In this document: positions 56,080 through 64,000 of the stretch, piece after piece | How the letters are laid out: each line of letters starts with the position of its first letter | Numbering within the stretch: position 1 is the stretch's first letter | NCBI RefSeq assembly: GCF_947487515.1 | Contig: NZ_CANKWO010000002.1 | Location: 1 to 64,000, forward strand | Source of the DNA: an uncultured Litoreibacter sp. | GTDB lineage: Bacteria; Pseudomonadota; Alphaproteobacteria; Rhodobacterales; Rhodobacteraceae | Length of the DNA: 64,000 nt | Direction of reading: 5' to 3' | Position numbers and translations under genes: made by a program | The notes under the pieces: generated by a model | Told to the model about the DNA's origin: nothing | Database searches by the model: none | Seen by the model: only the letters and a program-made list of their open reading frames with translations

Positions 56080-56301
56080 ACATGGCCACATAGCAAAGAT
56101 AAATCAGCCTCCGGAAAACAGGGAGCAGTTCAGTCGAGGCACATTCCAATTGCAAGATATGCGTAATGTATACGGGTGTTGCGTTTTGGGTCGGGTTCTT
56201 TCTTGTAAGCACCCGAAAAAGGCATGTTCAGCGGTTGTGCTACGCTTCGCATACAGTATCTTGTGCGTATTACATTACGTAGATTCACATAGGCGACTGC
56301 A

Positions 56302-57381
56302 TTGAGCGCGAACACCGAGTTAAACGACTACTGGACCCAGCAATACAGCCCCCAGGAAACGCCGTCAGACCCGCTACTGAACATTGAGAATATCGAAAAC
56401 GTTGAGCCGCTCGATGCGCAATTTGGCGTCGCGGACCCCAAGACCGTACCGGATGCGCTCTATGCGCCAGTTTTCGGGCAACCAGAGCCGCTGGAATTTG
56501 AACTAGAACAAGCGGAAGGCGACCCCGCAGCGGTGCCGCCGCTGCACACCTACGCGATCCTCGATGCCGCCAAGGTTCCGAGTTTGCCGGAGCTGCTGGC
56601 AACCTCAGGGCTAGATCACCGCTGCCTGTTCAAGGGCGATGCGTTCGACGAGCTGAAGGACGTGGCCCCATGGATCGTGCGCCTTGAGGCCGACCACAAG
56701 TTCACTCGCAACTTGTTCACGCGCTCGAAAGCTAGATGGCACCTGTGGGATGCGGAGCCGGGGATCTACCTCAGGTCACGCGGGACGCTCGACGACATGT
56801 GGGCGCACTTTCGGAAGTTCACTAAGGTGCAGGATGAAAACGGTAAGTGGTTCTATTTTAGGTTTTGGGAAATTTTGATCGGTGAAGGATTTGAGCCAGA
56901 TGTAATAGAGCAGGATGTTTCGCTATTCGGTCCTCTATTTCTCCCAAATAGGCCCAGTGTAAGCTCAGTCATTATGTATCGAGTAGGTCTGTGGAAGATT
57001 CTCAAGAGAACGAGCGATAGTGCGTTGCATGAGAAGCGGTGGAAGTTTAACGCACAGTCCAAGAAAGCTATCACGCGGCTCAAGGTCGAGGCTGATTTGC
57101 ACGCATTGGCGCATGTAGTGATGAAGAGCATTCCGCCGGAGCGTGGAAGTCAACGCAAAGAACTTCGCACCCGGTTAGTTGCAACAGGCCACCTCTTCCT
57201 TCGTATGGGTTACAAACAACGTGAACACATTGCCAAGCTAATGACTTGGGAGGCACTATTGGGACCTGATTTTATTGAAACCTACGCTAATGGCGAGGTT
57301 GCCCAGATCGTGCAATCTGCAAACTCAGCCGCTGTGTCTATAGATCGCATCAAAACTTTGCTCCAAAAGGATTGCTCATGA
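56302..57381 (+). CDS. DUF4123 protein, likely type VI effector chaperone
   Basis: DUF4123 proteins (Tap/TEC) load cargo effectors onto VgrG tips of type VI secretion systems. The 359-residue product shows the domain at about residues 88-210: YAILDAAKVPSLPELLATSG, HRCLFKGDAFDELKDVAPWIVRLE, FTRNLFTRSKARWHLWD, GIYLRSRGTLDDMWAHFRKFTKVQDENGKWFYFRFW. The C-terminal 140 residues are helical and unassigned. A TTG at 56302 with AGG eight bases upstream is the likely start. It overlaps the next gene by ATGA, and a DUF2235 lipase follows, so this is probably the chaperone of that effector. No VgrG, Hcp or sheath gene lies in the window. Confidence 0.8.
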   Translation: MSANTELNDYWTQQYSPQETPSDPLLNIENIENVEPLDAQFGVADPKTVPDALYAPVFGQPEPLEFELEQAEGDPAAVPPLHTYAILDAAKVPSLPELLATSGLDHRCLFKGDAFDELKDVAPWIVRLEADHKFTRNLFTRSKARWHLWDAEPGIYLRSRGTLDDMWAHFRKFTKVQDENGKWFYFRFWEILIGEGFEPDVIEQDVSLFGPLFLPNRPSVSSVIMYRVGLWKILKRTSDSALHEKRWKFNAQSKKAITRLKVEADLHALAHVVMKSIPPERGSQRKELRTRLVATGHLFLRMGYKQREHIAKLMTWEALLGPDFIETYANGEVAQIVQSANSAAVSIDRIKTLLQKDCS

Positions 57382-58037
57382 CTCGAAAAATAGTCTGGAT
57401 CGTCACATCTGCTTTGGTCGTGTCAGCTGGCATTTTCTGGAAATATGGGCCGGCTTGGCAGAACCCCCGACCTGCTACGTTGTCGTTGAACGTCACAAAC
57501 CATATTGCGGTTCCTATCATTCGAGGGGTTGAATTAAATGGTTTTACGTTTTCGAGAATCCGTGCAAGCAATATTGGAGACACAGGGGGGACGCCCTACA
57601 AAAGCCGCTGGAGCAATGATTTAGATTTTACGCTGGTCTGGATCGAGATGATCAGCAAGCAGGCTTGGCGGGCAAATTTCTCAGTTCCGATTGAACGGTT
57701 GACGACTTTTGGGGAAGACGAACGGCATGCCCAAATTGAACTAAAAATTTTAGCAGGTGGTGATTTTAGCATTGAAACGCCGCAAGTAGAGTATGCGCGT
57801 TTGATCGGACTAAATAGGACCGGCGAAGTTACTGATGACATGGTTCAAGACATCGTGCTCGAATCATCTTGTGCGGACCGCCTGGATGATGATGATCCGG
57901 TTCGGCTTGAGTTGCTGGCTGGTTTTGAAGACTGGTCTGTTGAGGGAAAGTTAAAGGGTCGAGCCACATGGATTCAGCGCAAGCTTCCGCTGCCTTCATC
58001 TAGATGCACGCCAGATTGGACGGTTGAAGGTGAATGA
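57378..58037 (+). CDS. Small membrane-anchored protein, possible immunity protein
   Basis: The 219-residue product starts at ATG 57378 with AAGGA upstream and overlaps the DUF4123 gene by four bases. Residues about 5-20 form a hydrophobic segment (VWIVTSALVVSAGIFW), a signal anchor or uncleaved signal peptide, and the rest faces the periplasm. The part VTNHIAVPIIRGVELNG...GGTPYKSRWSNDL loosely resembles DUF3304-type proteins found next to type VI lipases. Its position between a chaperone and a lipase effector is the usual place for an immunity protein, which would protect the periplasm or membrane from the lipase. Family assignment is weak; the immunity role is inference. Confidence 0.6.
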   Translation: MTRKIVWIVTSALVVSAGIFWKYGPAWQNPRPATLSLNVTNHIAVPIIRGVELNGFTFSRIRASNIGDTGGTPYKSRWSNDLDFTLVWIEMISKQAWRANFSVPIERLTTFGEDERHAQIELKILAGGDFSIETPQVEYARLIGLNRTGEVTDDMVQDIVLESSCADRLDDDDPVRLELLAGFEDWSVEGKLKGRATWIQRKLPLPSSRCTPDWTVEGE

Positions 58038-59313
58038 TCTGACAACACCCAACCCGCAAGATGCCATACGTTTGGCCGACGAAGCTGCGGCAGAGGTGGG
58101 CACAGGAGATGTTGGAACTACCACCGTATCATGCGACGTGATTTGTATTGGTGTCTTCTTCGATGGAACGAATAATTCCCGTAACCATGTCGGCAAGTCC
58201 GGTATCAATTGGCATACGAATGTGGATTTTTTGGAACAACTCTATGCCCCAAATGAAGAGGAATTTGTACCTTACAAGGGGCAAATGCGGCGCTTTATCT
58301 ACGGCAAAAGGTACATGCGAGGGATTGCTGTACAGGAAAACGGGACGACGATTGATTGGCGTGACCCCGCTAATTTCTTAGATGGACTGAACGGTGGCAT
58401 GAGGGGTATGGGTGATCAGGGCGTTTACGTGCGTGTACAAGAGGCGATTAGGCAAGTTAATGATCTCATCACCGAATTGAGTGCCGGGCAAAGCGTTTGC
58501 GACATTGTTCTGGATGTTTTTGGATTTTCTCGTGGGGCTGCCGCAGCCCGATATTTTGCCAATCAGGTGCAGGCCCATGCCATCACCGCCGAACATGGCA
58601 GTGCAACGGTGCGGTTCTTGGGGCTGTTTGACACCGTTTCTTCTATTTACCTTCCAGGGCAGATGGTTGGGTTAAGCGATCTTCCAATCACGACCAGCGG
58701 TTTATACGGTACTGATATCTTTCACATAATTGCGGCAGATGAAGTGCGGTATAACTTCCCGAGTACACGTGCATATGGATCTGAAATGTACATGGTGGGA
58801 GCACACTCAGATATTGGCGGCGGCCGTTACGAGCCAGGGCAATCCAATCAAGGCTTTTATCATTACAACCCCTATATGGCCCGAGGATTACACAATTGGA
58901 TAATCGAAAAGTGGGGGGTCCCGGGAAACACACAAAGCATAGCGCGGAACGATAGAGGCGATATTTTGAATGGCCCGGGTTCGCCGCTAATACGGGGTAA
59001 TGATCGCGCTACATTTACTTGGCAGGCTGAACACGGGCTTCAAAACGTATCCTTGCGTTTAATGTTTGACAAGGCCAAGAGATCCGGTGTGCCCTTGCCT
59101 CCATCGGTTCCTAACACCATTGCTAAAAAAGATACATCATTGGACAGTGATTTATCCACATACTATAGCTTTCTTAGTGAAAACGGGGTCTGTACGGATG
59201 TGGGGTTTGAAGATCATATCCGCCGAAAGTATGCACAGTTTTCTGGTGGAAATGACTTAGCCGGCGCCATGGTTCTTGAGGTGTCCGGAGAACGAAGAAG
59301 TATTAAAATATAA
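58024..59313 (+). CDS. DUF2235 (Tle1-like) type VI lipase effector
   Basis: This is a predicted phospholipase effector of about 429 residues. Residues about 38-60 give ICIGVFFDGTNNSRNHVGKS, the DUF2235 opening. The nucleophile motif is FGFSRGAAAARYFANQV (GxSxG with Ser in GFSRG) near residue 165. RFLGLFDTVSSIYLPGQ and GAHSDIGGGRYEPG, with Asp and His candidates for the triad, follow. These are typical of Tle1-family alpha/beta hydrolases that cleave phospholipids in target cells. It lacks an N-terminal PAAR or VgrG domain, so it would be delivered as cargo with the DUF4123 chaperone. The start is TTG 58024 or GTG 58030, both overlapping the previous gene. Confidence 0.82.
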   Translation: MKVNDLTTPNPQDAIRLADEAAAEVGTGDVGTTTVSCDVICIGVFFDGTNNSRNHVGKSGINWHTNVDFLEQLYAPNEEEFVPYKGQMRRFIYGKRYMRGIAVQENGTTIDWRDPANFLDGLNGGMRGMGDQGVYVRVQEAIRQVNDLITELSAGQSVCDIVLDVFGFSRGAAAARYFANQVQAHAITAEHGSATVRFLGLFDTVSSIYLPGQMVGLSDLPITTSGLYGTDIFHIIAADEVRYNFPSTRAYGSEMYMVGAHSDIGGGRYEPGQSNQGFYHYNPYMARGLHNWIIEKWGVPGNTQSIARNDRGDILNGPGSPLIRGNDRATFTWQAEHGLQNVSLRLMFDKAKRSGVPLPPSVPNTIAKKDTSLDSDLSTYYSFLSENGVCTDVGFEDHIRRKYAQFSGGNDLAGAMVLEVSGERRSIKI

Positions 59314-59429
59314 TATGATCTTTGGCTGTTTCATTGGTACTTTGAGCCCCTCGCGTCGCCACAAACCTTCCACAAGTTTGTCATTTACCCATTGCACGGC
59401 AGGCGATTAACAAAAGCAAATCTGCCGAG

Positions 59430-59761
59430 AGCGGGCTGGCCAGCATCTCTCAACAACACTGCGACCCGACGGTAGCCATGTCGATCGTACTGGCGCGCCA
59501 GCTCAATCATGTCCGCGATCAAACGGCTGTGGCGATCCCTGGAGTATGAATGTGTCTATCTGAATACCGTCGAGACCGGCTCAGAAATGCGAGCTGGGAT
59601 CGGCAAGTGGTTAACCTTACAACGCTGAACGCTTGCAGTCGACCCACGGTTTATTGGCCTCCGATGAGGCGTATTCCCAGCAAAACAGGATCGATGAGAT
59701 TAGCAGCCTAAATCAAACCCTGATCCATCTTAAGAAGGCTGCAAACTGGTCCAAAACCTAG
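59430..59761. mobile_element. Mosaic of two IS3-family transposase fragments
   Basis: Two pieces meet near 59515. On the minus strand (about 59430-59510) the frame reads IELARQYDRHGYRRVAVLLRDAG, an OrfB N-terminal segment. On the plus strand (about 59518-59761) it reads IKRLWRSLEYECVYLNTVETGSEMRAGIGKW, then after a one-base frame change YNAERLQSTHGLLASDEAYS, and ends NWSKT. This is the OrfB C-terminus. The head-to-head arrangement cannot come from a single intact element and indicates rearrangement. Confidence 0.7.
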
Positions 59762-60106
59762 GACCACATCTCGTTTACAGCGGTTGTACGGAGAACCCCT
59801 AGATTACGAGAGGCGTAGCCTTGCATCGATGGATGAGTTTTCCTGCCAAAAGGTAAAATTTTTGTTCAGCGTTGATATCAAATAATTGGCGTTATGTAAT
59901 AAATCCGGGCAGATCAGACTGAGCCTACATAGTCTGAAAAAAATTACATGTATAATATCAGTACATTACCATTTTACTCATGAGGCGCACCTACAGCCAG
60001 TTTATCCCCATTCCCAAATTAGGCACCCTGTCGTAGCCAACTTCATTGGCATTACTCAACTCCCTCACGACGTTACTCTACCAGAAACTCCCAAAGATGA
60101 TCGTGT
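59762..60106. other. Intergenic region without a supported gene
   Basis: I see no gene here. An 89-residue open frame on the plus strand from 59886 lacks any recognisable feature and runs into IS sequence. The composition is AT-rich and consistent with decayed DNA. Confidence 0.5.
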
Positions 60107-60750
60107 CTACGTTGAACTGAATAGCGCCAAGTCACCTAGACACCCTGTTGGCTGATATTGCGCTGACTGTTTTCGAAGGCGACAGGCGACCGCGTTGTCA
60201 TGACAGTTTCCACGCCTTCTCATCCGACGTTGTGCGCCCGCAGAAATGCAGCCCAATCCCGACTGATATATTGGGAATTCTGGTCTGTCTGGATCAAGAC
60301 GGATTGCTTTGGCTTTCGTAGTCAAACGGCCGGACACAGGAACCCCTCTTAGGTATTGATGTAAGTGATATCTGAGACCCAAGCCGTGTCCGATTTAGCG
60401 ACATCAAACTGCCGATCTCAGCACGGCGCCCTGCCAATCGTGCCAGCCTGAAAACGCGGTTTGGGCCACTTATCTCACCTTGTTCGATGAAACCGTCATG
60501 CAGTTTGCGATACTCTAAGACCTTTCCGCTGTCTTAGCGGGTTTTTAATCCATGCATGAAAACCATTGGGCGAATGCTGAAGCAACGGCACATCCGGCGC
60601 ACTGAAGAAAGGGGGCGGTGATCGGCGATAAACGCCTACTTCATCTTGCACCCTTGGCGAAGTACGCGGCGGCCTTTTTAATAAGTCGCGTTCCTCCGTC
60701 GACCGCGCCAGCTTACGCTTGAAATCTTGACCGAAGTTGGGCGTTCCCAT
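60107..60750 (-). mobile_element. IS3-family remnant, copy B
   Basis: On the minus strand it reads from an OrfA/OrfB junction (MGTPNFGQDFKRKL, LARSTEERDLLKR, RRSPPPFFSAPDVPLLQHSPNGFHAWIKNPL) through a deletion to the OrfB C-terminal part, with MRRRGNCHDNA near 60190-60230, the GNCxDNA signature of IS3-group transposases. Frameshifts and deletions make it inactive. It includes the 316 bp shared with the left end of the window; the extra sequence on either side shows what the left copy has lost. Confidence 0.82.
60245..60560. repeat. 316-bp direct repeat, right copy (partner of 1-316)
   Basis: It matches 1-316 in the same orientation with no gaps and only a few substitutions (for example CCC versus TCA after TTTCGTAG, and GGGATATC versus GTGATATC). 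The match ends exactly at CATGCATGAA in both. The two copies are 60.2 kb apart and flank the polysaccharide and replication genes. Confidence 0.93.
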
Positions 60751-60855
60751 AACGGCCTCCTTGCATCAAAATTCGGATCGTTGATCTTCAAAACTAGTCC
60801 CTGTTACATAAATTGGCAACTTGACAGAGCCGAGTAAGAGGGTAGCCTCAATCGA

Positions 60856-61464
60856 ATGAACAAAAGTAAGTGCACAAGCCTGATGCAAGAACTTCCCACG
60901 CCTTTACCCTTGGATCTGCAATTTGGCGCTGCCTCCCCTATGGATTTACCCGCCGAATTGAGAAATTGGATATTTGGTGACACCGAGACGCAGGTAGAGC
61001 TTACGCGAACTTTCGCGTTGCTTGACGCCGCAAAAATACAGGGACTTCGAGAACAGCTTGATGCATCAAGTTTGACCTATGGCTGCTTATTTCAAGGCGA
61101 AGCCGAGGAAGAACTGGCTGAGGTGGCACCATGGCTCGTCGAACTTCGACCCGGTATCACGTTTACTCGGCGCTTGTTCACGAAGCACCCGGATACCGCG
61201 ACCAGCTGGCACCTTTGGGACAGTAACGCTGCTGTGTTTCTACGCAGCAGCGCAGGCCTGCAGGCGGTTCGCAAGCATTTGCGTAGATTTACCCGAGCGC
61301 AAGATCGAGCCGGAAAATGGTATTTTGTGCGCTTCTACGACCCGGCAGTTTTGCCGGGTTTTATAGAAAGCTTACCTGACGAAAAACGAGCGGCATTTTT
61401 TGGGCCAGTTGACGCGTGGATCGCGCCTGGCGCGCGTCACTGGCTTCGCATTGCCAAAGAATAG
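60856..61464 (+). CDS. DUF4123 protein (second, short)
   Basis: The 202-residue product is nearly all DUF4123 domain: FALLDAAKIQGLREQLDASSLTYGCLFQG, EEELAEVAPWLVEL, FTRRLFTKHPDTATSWHLWDS, AVFLRSSAGLQAVRKHLRRFTRAQDRAGKWYFVRFYDP. It is clearly paralogous to the N-terminal part of the protein at 56302-57381 but lacks the C-terminal 140 residues. DUF4123 proteins are type VI effector chaperones. Its stop abuts the stop of a minus-strand operon at 61465, so no effector follows it on the same strand. The cargo may be in that facing operon or lost. Confidence 0.8.
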   Translation: MNKSKCTSLMQELPTPLPLDLQFGAASPMDLPAELRNWIFGDTETQVELTRTFALLDAAKIQGLREQLDASSLTYGCLFQGEAEEELAEVAPWLVELRPGITFTRRLFTKHPDTATSWHLWDSNAAVFLRSSAGLQAVRKHLRRFTRAQDRAGKWYFVRFYDPAVLPGFIESLPDEKRAAFFGPVDAWIAPGARHWLRIAKE

Positions 61465-62016
61465 TCAGGCTTCTTCGCTGCCGCTGTGATCGACATCGTC
61501 GTTGCCGTCGATCGATGGGCCCTGAAATGGATCAAAATCAGGATAGCCGAACGCGCTCTTGAAACGAATTACGAAATCTTGTTCCAACGCGGACCGCGCG
61601 TCCGGAGCGGACAAGTCGGCGCGCGCAAATTCCCGCAGCATTTGAAAACTCGCAAGGAGTTGGGGTCTCGATATATCGCTAATAATTTCTAGCCGATCTA
61701 AGGGCGCATCCTCGTCCGGACTCGGTTGCGACTCCGCCAAAAAGAATAGCCCACCTTCGGCGTCGTGGCTCACATGCATAATCCGCGACATCCCGTCGTG
61801 AACGACTGAATAGACTTTGGAATCTGGATCTTGCTTTAGCTCATTCGCGGCCACAAATTCGAGCGCTACCTTTCCGGCGGCGGCCTTGAATATATCGTCC
61901 CAAAGATTGATGAGCGCGTAAAACGACACTGGATTCTCAACCCAGTCGTGAAACGGATAGCTGGGCGCTTGCTGGTACTTTTCAAGCAACGTGTCGATGA
62001 ATAGATGCGGCGTCAT
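61465..62016 (-). CDS. Hypothetical acidic protein, possible immunity partner
   Basis: I do not recognise the family. The 183-residue product has no signal peptide or membrane segment and is acidic, with a strongly acidic C-terminal tail (SIDGNDDVDHSGSEEA). Its start overlaps the end of the upstream gene by ATGA, so it is cotranslated with it. A small acidic cytosolic protein right behind a possible effector gene fits the pattern of an immunity protein, but nothing in the sequence proves it. It ends next to the DUF4123 gene stop. Confidence 0.55.
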   Translation of the reverse strand: MTPHLFIDTLLEKYQQAPSYPFHDWVENPVSFYALINLWDDIFKAAAGKVALEFVAANELKQDPDSKVYSVVHDGMSRIMHVSHDAEGGLFFLAESQPSPDEDAPLDRLEIISDISRPQLLASFQMLREFARADLSAPDARSALEQDFVIRFKSAFGYPDFDPFQGPSIDGNDDVDHSGSEEA

Positions 62017-62639
62017 GACATGAACGCGTTTACGGTGCCGAAGACGTTGATGTCGTATCGGATTTGTCCGCTGTAGCGGTTCAGACTGCCAGGCCGATTG
62101 TCGCGCGAATTGAATGCAAGACCCGTTGGCGGCTGACGCTGGATGAAGGCAATTGTTTTGGCGAGGATGTCAAAACTTTCAATGTCGCGGAAGTCGCGCC
62201 TCGAGGCTATGCCACGCGCAAATTCGTGGGTCAGCCCAGCAATCATGACCCCCTCGCGCACAAATACGGTCCGCCCTTCGACCAAATAAGGCCCGATACC
62301 CTGCGGTGCGGTTCGGTCGCGCTGATCAACGAAGCTGCCCTGAGCCTGCATGTTGACCATACACCAGATGCAGCTTTCGCAATCCTGTAAGCGCCGCTCG
62401 TCGGCCTTTGAGCGGTCCCCAGCTTGCGTCTGAATAGCATCAACCTCGCTTTCGGTAGCTGGCGTGTCGAGATAGTCGTCAAGCAAGTCTACAACCACCA
62501 CGCCGCCGATAAGCAGGGCCGCGCCACCTAACACGGCCATTTCCGTCGCAGTCAACCCGACGGCTGCGGTTGTTCCGACGGCTGCGGTACCGCCTCCTGC
62601 AGTTGCGGCGGCCGGCACCAATGGAGCGAGAACTGGCAT
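62013..62639 (-). CDS. Hypothetical protein, possible type VI cargo or toxin
   Basis: I do not recognise a named toxin family. The 208-residue product starts with an Ala/Gly/Thr-rich hydrophobic region (residues about 1-55, including MAVLGGAALLIGGVVVVDLL), which could insert in a membrane or mimic a phage tail tip signal. A Cys cluster follows (DCESCIWCM near residues 86-94), then GIGPYLVEGRTVFVREGVMIAGLTHEFARGI and GLAFNSRDNRPGSLNRYSGQIRYD. The N-terminal glycine/alanine-rich segment is common in effectors near DUF4123 genes. Its gene overlaps both neighbours, forming a three-gene operon. The toxin idea is inference from layout. Confidence 0.55.
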   Translation of the reverse strand: MPVLAPLVPAAATAGGGTAAVGTTAAVGLTATEMAVLGGAALLIGGVVVVDLLDDYLDTPATESEVDAIQTQAGDRSKADERRLQDCESCIWCMVNMQAQGSFVDQRDRTAPQGIGPYLVEGRTVFVREGVMIAGLTHEFARGIASRRDFRDIESFDILAKTIAFIQRQPPTGLAFNSRDNRPGSLNRYSGQIRYDINVFGTVNAFMS

Positions 62640-63055
62640 TAATACCCCTCCTTTATCAAATATCGCGTCACATCGTAGATCACTCGCACCCGCGTGTTAA
62701 TACCGATCCGGGAGTTTCGTAGCGTGGCTTGCAGATCCGGACCTTCCATCGCCTCTACCCCGCGTATGAAATACAGCAGCACCAAAAGTACATAGCTGTC
62801 GTAGCTTGCCGAGGGGTGGTCCTTAAGAAAAGCGTGGGTCCGATCAAACAAAGCATTGCCGACGACCTCGAATTGGTCCCGGGACAAGGGAGGCTCCAAC
62901 TGCGTTTTTTCAAAGCAATGTTGCACCACGCGCGCACGAAACTGTCTGACGGCGTGGACAGAAAGCACCTCGCGCTCACTATTCTCTATAATCCAAATAT
63001 TAGAACTCGATTTAAAATGTGTCAGTGCAATACGCGCCAAACAAAGGACGCGCAT
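62639..63055 (-). CDS. Hypothetical protein, first gene of a three-gene operon
   Basis: I do not recognise a confirmed family. The 138-residue frame from ATG 63055 shares one base with the next gene. The region SVHAVRQFRARVVQHCFEK and the helical SYDSYVLLVLLYFIRGVEAMEG suggest a compact all-helical protein, similar in feel to small proteins found beside type VI effectors. A GTG at 62968 would start the protein at VLSVHAVRQF and may be the true start; neither codon has a clear ribosome-binding site. It is probably the adaptor or accessory of the two genes after it. Confidence 0.5.
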   Translation of the reverse strand: MRVLCLARIALTHFKSSSNIWIIENSEREVLSVHAVRQFRARVVQHCFEKTQLEPPLSRDQFEVVGNALFDRTHAFLKDHPSASYDSYVLLVLLYFIRGVEAMEGPDLQATLRNSRIGINTRVRVIYDVTRYLIKEGY

Positions 63056-63211
63056 ATTATTCGTTAATTATTGACGAGGCCGACATCGGTGTAAAGCGCA
63101 TCTCCTCAACAAAGACAAAGTATTTTTCTTCAAACACCCTCTAACATTGCATCGAGCGGTAGACTTGTCCTACGTTACGGCCAACGTTAAATATAGCTCG
63201 CGCACTCGCAT

Positions 63212-63724
63212 CTAATCCTCGATTAGACGGGCCGCACCGCTGCACCGAGAAAACATGACCAACGGCAGCTTTGGGCCGCCAGAAAAGGCGATCCAGTCGC
63301 ACGGGATCTGCGCGTACTGACGGGTGAAAATGTGCAGCCGATCGTGAAGTCGCTCAGACCAAAGATATTCTGACCCGACCATTAATTCGTCTTCCATCCA
63401 TTTCTCAACTGACGCTCTAGTCCCATCCGATATCTCAAACCGTACAGGTTTCTGTGTCTTGCTCTGTAACACCGACGCCCGTTTCTTGACTTGGCCGGAC
63501 GCAAAGACGTCAACCACCTTCATTCTCACGAGATCACACCCGCGAAGCTTGCTGTCGATTATCATGTTGAAGAGTGCGAGGTCGCGATGGTTCTCGACCA
63601 GTTCCAGTCGAACTCGGATTGCCCAAACATGTTTGGGCTTCAGCGGTCGTTTCTGACCAACGATGCGACCCTTGTTCCAAGCTGGGCGAAGTGCGCGAAT
63701 GGCTGGTAGGTTTGGTGTCTCCAT
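63212..63724 (-). pseudogene. Truncated tyrosine recombinase/integrase
   Basis: From ATG 63724, with GGAGG eight bases upstream, the product starts METPNLPAIRALRPAWNKGRIVGQKRPL and continues ALFNMIIDSKLRGCDLVRMKVVDV, SVLQSKTQKPVRFEI and EKWMEDELMVGSEYLW. These match the N-terminal and first catalytic part of a common alphaproteobacterial tyrosine integrase, with Arg in the SKLRGCDL region. The frame then diverges after IFTRQYAQI and ends at 63212 without the HxxR, His/Trp or Tyr nucleophile. It is therefore truncated by a junction or frameshift and inactive. It is 171 residues instead of roughly 200 or more. Confidence 0.72.
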
Positions 63725-63910
63725 GACTGATCCTCCAATCCGCCATGCCCTCTCACAACGACAACCCCACGTTGGCAAGCCCTAATATCATAGGATGTTG
63801 CGCCGCATCTTAAGCTTGTTCCGCGCTTGTCCCAATCGACGCTATTCCCGTGCAGAACGCTCCTGACGGTGACTAAGTATTGAACTTCGCCAGAGACACT
63901 TTGAGGCACA

Positions 63911-64000
63911 TCAGATAGTTAGACCCATATCAGGAACGTTTTGAGCCTTTTGAAGCACTTCGGTTACCTGTTTCTGCACATTTTCTTTAAGGATCACACA
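63911..64000 (-). CDS. C-terminal end of an unidentified gene (partial)
   Basis: On the minus strand a frame enters from the right edge and ends at a TGA at 63911-63913. It reads ILKENVQKQVTEVLQKAQ then NVPDMGLTI. It is too short to name. The frame is open to the window end and the residues look like real protein, helical with a short tail. Confidence 0.3.
   Translation of the reverse strand, partial: CVILKENVQKQVTEVLQKAQNVPDMGLTI

Noticed and set aside
59886-60155. 89-residue plus-strand frame among IS remnants
   Set aside because: Low-quality translation that runs into the IS3 fragment; no support as a gene.

Overview
The window looks like part of a large RepABC-type extrachromosomal replicon (plasmid or chromid) from an alphaproteobacterium, most likely a marine Rhodobacteraceae (Roseobacter-group) organism. 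This rests on a repA-repB-repC cassette on the minus strand (about 19.3-22.8 kb) with a recognisable counter-transcript RNA, RTX/M10 secreted proteins, a tyrosine-recombinase remnant at the right edge, and general protein character. No taxonomic search was possible. There are no tRNA or rRNA genes and no CRISPR array.

Left arm (0.3-19.1 kb): surface polysaccharide and secreted proteins. dTDP-L-rhamnose genes rfbC-rfbB-rfbD lie together, with rfbA about 15 kb away. Between them are a methyltransferase, a sulfotransferase-like protein, a large RgpF/WbsX-type glycan enzyme, the ABC-type capsule exporter (KpsM-, KpsE- and KpsT-like) and, further on, a Wza/KpsD-like outer-membrane export lipoprotein. 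Two RTX proteins with a shared C-terminal secretion tail sit in the middle: a serralysin-like M10 protease and a beta-rich protein with a Pro-Asp linker.

Centre (19.3-39.4 kb): the RepABC replication/partition module, then a two-gene pair of a roughly 4,230-residue exported repeat protein (about 29 DUF7507/DUF11-type Ig-like repeats) and a 1,184-residue outer-membrane beta-barrel-like protein. Their reading frames overlap by four bases. This is the strongest candidate for an undescribed surface system.

Right-centre (39.6-55.3 kb): a second polysaccharide block, visibly AT-richer from about 43 kb. It has several glycosyltransferases, sugar epimerases and a convincing GDP-colitose (3,6-dideoxy-L-galactose) pathway: bifunctional manC, divergent from gmd-colC-colD. 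ColD carries His where aminotransferases carry the PLP lysine. A GalE-methyltransferase fusion, a tandem GT2 protein and a UDP-sulfoquinovose synthase (sqdB) follow. No Wzx/Wzy pair is seen, so export by the ABC route in the left arm is the simplest reading. The inferred glycan could contain rhamnose, colitose and sulfoquinovose.

Right arm (55.4-64 kb): an accessory zone of IS3-family fragments and type VI secretion cargo. It holds a DUF4123 chaperone, a small membrane-anchored protein and a DUF2235 (Tle1-like) lipase in one operon, then a second DUF4123 gene facing a three-gene minus-strand operon of unknown function. A truncated integrase lies at the end. A 316-bp IS3 fragment occurs as a direct repeat at both ends (1-316 and 60245-60560), bracketing the whole polysaccharide/replication block.
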